From Onstottus_B sp035558335 (GTDB lineage: Bacteria > Acidobacteriota > Blastocatellia > UBA7656), in contig DATMCM010000425.1 of the NCBI GenBank assembly GCA_035558335.1, forward strand, positions 1-15,601: DNA of 15,601 bases, in the 5' to 3' direction. A program made the translations under genes and the position numbers. Positions 13,722 through 15,601 of the stretch are shown here, one piece after another. Under the pieces are notes generated by a model. It did not search any database and was not told the DNA's origin. It saw only the letters and a list, made by a program, of their open reading frames with translations. How positions within the stretch are numbered: position 1 is the stretch's first letter; every line of letters begins with the position of its first letter.

Positions 13722-15380
13722 CTAATTCCTTCGAAGCTCTCCGTCCCGCGACGCGCGCAACCGGCGGATGTCTTCAGCCATGATCTTGGCGGTCGGTATC
13801 TCGGCGATCGCTCGCTTCATCTGCTCGTCGCCTTCCAGCAACACCTGATAAGCAGTCTCGATCCCGAACGCAGCCGTAACAAGTTCGTAGCGTATTCCCC
13901 GTTTCACGAACTCCGCGTCATTGTCTACACGCGACGAATCAATCTTCAACTCGCCATGTTCTTTTAGAAACGTCTTGAACGACCCGAGCATTTTTTCGTC
14001 GACGACGTAATCGGTGGCCGCGAGCCGGTGGTGGTGGTCGGGCGGGTGTTCGATCTTGAAGCCCGCAAGCGCGGGAAGCTGACCCGCAACCAACGACTGC
14101 ACGAAGGCGAATACCGGATCGCGCCAATAGTTTTGAAGCTCAATCTCGCGCGGCGTAAATCTCACCTTTGCCAGCACGTCCGGCTCGATGCCGCCTCCAC
14201 CGTACACCGGCCGGCCCGAATCCGTATGCTTCTCGTCTGTCTTGTTAGCCGCGTCTTTGTCGCCTCGCTTCAGGTAGTAATCGTAGAACGACCGCCCGCT
14301 GTACTCGCGCTGGATCAACCGGCCGCTTGGCGTGTAGTAGTGACCGGTCGTTAGTATCAGCGCCGATCCATCAGTCAGAGGAAACGGATTCTGCACCAGG
14401 CCTTTGCCAAAGCTGTTCTCGCCGACGATTCTTGCGCGGTCGTGATCCTGCAGCGCGCCCGCTACGATCTCAGCCGCCGAGGCGCTTCCGCGGTCGACCA
14501 GCACCACTATTGGATAGTCATCCGGCGAGTTGTTATTCGAAACAGACTCACGGGAAGGAAAGACTCCGGGCCTGCCGCGCATCGAGAGTATCTTCTGACC
14601 GCGGAATGTAAAATGGTTCACAACCTTGTTTGCCTGATCGACCAGCCCGCCGTGGTTGCCCCGCAGGTCGAGCACCAGCGAGGTCATCCCTTGCTTGCGC
14701 AAGTCCGTAAGCGCGGCACGCGTTTCGTCGTATGTCGTGGTGTTGAAGCCCCGCTCCAGGTTCACATACCCGACACCATTCCCGAACATGAAGTAGTTGG
14801 CAATCGACGGCAGCGGTACTGATCCGCGCGAGAGTTTGAAGTCGATGAGGTTCGGCGAGCCGGCCCGTGCCACCTTGAAGTTGACGACCGTGCCTTCGGG
14901 ACCAAGAAGCTTGCTGCGCACCTGAGTCACAGTCCAGCCGGTAGTCGCCTCACCGTTAATCTCTGTTATCTGGTCGCCGTATCGCAGTCCGGCCTTGTAC
15001 GACGGCGTGCCCTCGGTAGGCGAAAGTATGTAGACCTTGTTGCTCCGTTGCGCAATCGTTGACCCGATACCGAAGTAGCGGCTGCGTTGGTCGTTTTGAA
15101 ACTCGTCCCACTGCTGCCGATCGAGGTACATAGAGTGTGGATCGAGAGTTCGAAGCATGCCTACGATCGATGCCTTGGTGATCTTGTTGTAATCGACCTG
15201 CCCCGCGTAGTTGTCTTTGGCGGTCAGTAATGCGGAGGCGAAGTCCTCTGCGATCTTCTGACGGTTAGCGGTCTCGGATTCGCTCCGAGTCGCGAGGCGC
15301 TGGCCTGAATGTGCGCCCGCGAACGCCACCGGGAGCACTAGTGCTACGACCAGCGACCAGGTTCGATTTCGAAGTTTCAT
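13722..15380 (-). CDS. S41 family carboxyl-terminal processing protease, copy 2
   Basis: The protein has 552 residues from the ATG at 15380, preceded by an AAGGG-type ribosome site. The longer in-frame start at 15560 is rejected because it crosses the promoter and lacks a signal peptide at its N-terminus. A signal peptide (1-22, ending AFAGA) matches copy 1. The PDZ domain (about 103-174, GLRYGDQITEINGE) and protease core follow, with LDLRGNHGGLVDQA (237-250), GSASAAEIVAGAL (298-310) and GENSFGKGLVQ (320-330). The predicted dyad is Ser301/Lys326, as in copy 1. Large blocks are identical between copies (QDHDRARIVGENSFGKGLVQ; YSGRSFYDYYL), while the C-terminal third diverges more. Both copies seem catalytically intact, so they may process different substrates. 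It is separately transcribed and terminated. Confidence 0.95.
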   Translation of the reverse strand: MKLRNRTWSLVVALVLPVAFAGAHSGQRLATRSESETANRQKIAEDFASALLTAKDNYAGQVDYNKITKASIVGMLRTLDPHSMYLDRQQWDEFQNDQRSRYFGIGSTIAQRSNKVYILSPTEGTPSYKAGLRYGDQITEINGEATTGWTVTQVRSKLLGPEGTVVNFKVARAGSPNLIDFKLSRGSVPLPSIANYFMFGNGVGYVNLERGFNTTTYDETRAALTDLRKQGMTSLVLDLRGNHGGLVDQANKVVNHFTFRGQKILSMRGRPGVFPSRESVSNNNSPDDYPIVVLVDRGSASAAEIVAGALQDHDRARIVGENSFGKGLVQNPFPLTDGSALILTTGHYYTPSGRLIQREYSGRSFYDYYLKRGDKDAANKTDEKHTDSGRPVYGGGGIEPDVLAKVRFTPREIELQNYWRDPVFAFVQSLVAGQLPALAGFKIEHPPDHHHRLAATDYVVDEKMLGSFKTFLKEHGELKIDSSRVDNDAEFVKRGIRYELVTAAFGIETAYQVLLEGDEQMKRAIAEIPTAKIMAEDIRRLRASRDGELRRN

Positions 15381-15456
15381 GCTACACCCTTTGGGAGAAA
15401 TTGAGCGGGGCCAGCTTCCCGTGGTCCGCGCGCCACGACCCGAAACGCTCGTGTGA

Positions 15457-15485
15457 ATTCTAGCCCACGAGAACGGTGAAGACAA
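15457..15485 (-). promoter_or_regulatory. Sigma70-like promoter of S41 copy 2
   Basis: On the minus strand TTGTCT (15485-15480, 4/6) is followed after exactly 17 bases by TAGAAT (15462-15457, 5/6). The predicted transcript start is near 15450, giving a leader of about 70 bases, similar to that of copy 1. Confidence 0.5.
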
Positions 15486-15601
15486 CCAGACGGATGACAA
15501 GATTGGCGAAGTCTTGCTCAAAGAAGTGGCAGAACCTAAGGGCGCTCTTGCGCGCTTCATTACAACTGGTCGTACCTCATGAAGCGTGAATCTCGACCAA
15601 C
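15486..15601. other. Right-edge sequence, no gene assigned
   Basis: A plus-strand frame open from 15457 to a TGA at 15579-15581 encodes about 41 residues (with KIGEVLLKEVAEPKG), but it has no start codon, no ribosome site and no recognised domain. It overlaps the promoter of S41 copy 2. I see nothing else that can be supported. Confidence 0.4.

Noticed and set aside
15381..15560. 60-residue N-terminal extension of S41 copy 2
   Set aside because: It would bury the signal peptide and cross the predicted promoter; the copy 1 N-terminus aligns with the ATG at 15380.
1..15601. Search for tRNA, rRNA, insertion sequence, phage genes, toxin-antitoxin or defence genes
   Set aside because: Nothing recognisable was seen by eye in frames or intergenic DNA; small non-coding RNAs cannot be excluded.

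Overview
The window is a bacterial chromosomal segment of moderately high GC. Its gene content is largely housekeeping: an rRNA methyltransferase end, an FHA-protease, an aminotransferase, polyphosphate kinase, ThpR, MogA/MoaB, Hsp33, two thymidylate-kinase-like proteins, an AI-2E-type permease and two S41 proteases. The mixture fits an environmental soil lineage. Acidobacteriota (Blastocatellia-like) is my best guess, but it rests on gene style only; there is no rRNA or other marker here to prove it. Several starts lack a Shine-Dalgarno sequence and some look leaderless. No phage, insertion sequence, CRISPR array, tRNA or rRNA is visible.

Layout, left to right. (1) 3-155: C-terminal end of a TlyA-type methyltransferase. 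(2) 156-578: poorly coding DNA with one doubtful small frame. (3) 579-2960 (+): a membrane-anchored FHA plus trypsin-like protease, then a class V aminotransferase 12 bases later. (4) 3038-6191 (+): a VOC-fold protein, ppk1 (4-base overlap) and thpR, probably one operon behind an extended -10 promoter. (5) 6474-6974 (+): MogA/MoaB, preceded by a strong hairpin. (6) 6975-7211: a repeat island. Four heptamers in one orientation face a 140-base array of twenty heptamers in the other, and the array ends ten bases before the hslO start codon. (7) 7212-8153 (+): hslO (Hsp33). (8) 8159-9576 (-): two tandem thymidylate-kinase-like genes, convergent with hslO; the downstream one has Arg in place of the Walker A Lys. 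(9) 9619-10275 (+): an exported thioredoxin-fold protein with a CxxS motif, divergent from the kinase pair. (10) 10314-11495 (-): an AI-2E family permease. (11) 11698-15380 (-): two tandem S41 carboxyl-terminal proteases about 550 residues long, clearly paralogous, each with its own promoter and intrinsic terminator.

Common threads are envelope protein quality control (FHA-HtrA-like protease, two S41 proteases, exported thioredoxin-fold protein) and stress physiology (polyphosphate, Hsp33). I do not see a compact defence or biosynthetic system. The most unusual non-genic object is the inverted heptamer repeat island at 6975-7201. The most unusual protein feature is the kinase pair with one altered P-loop.
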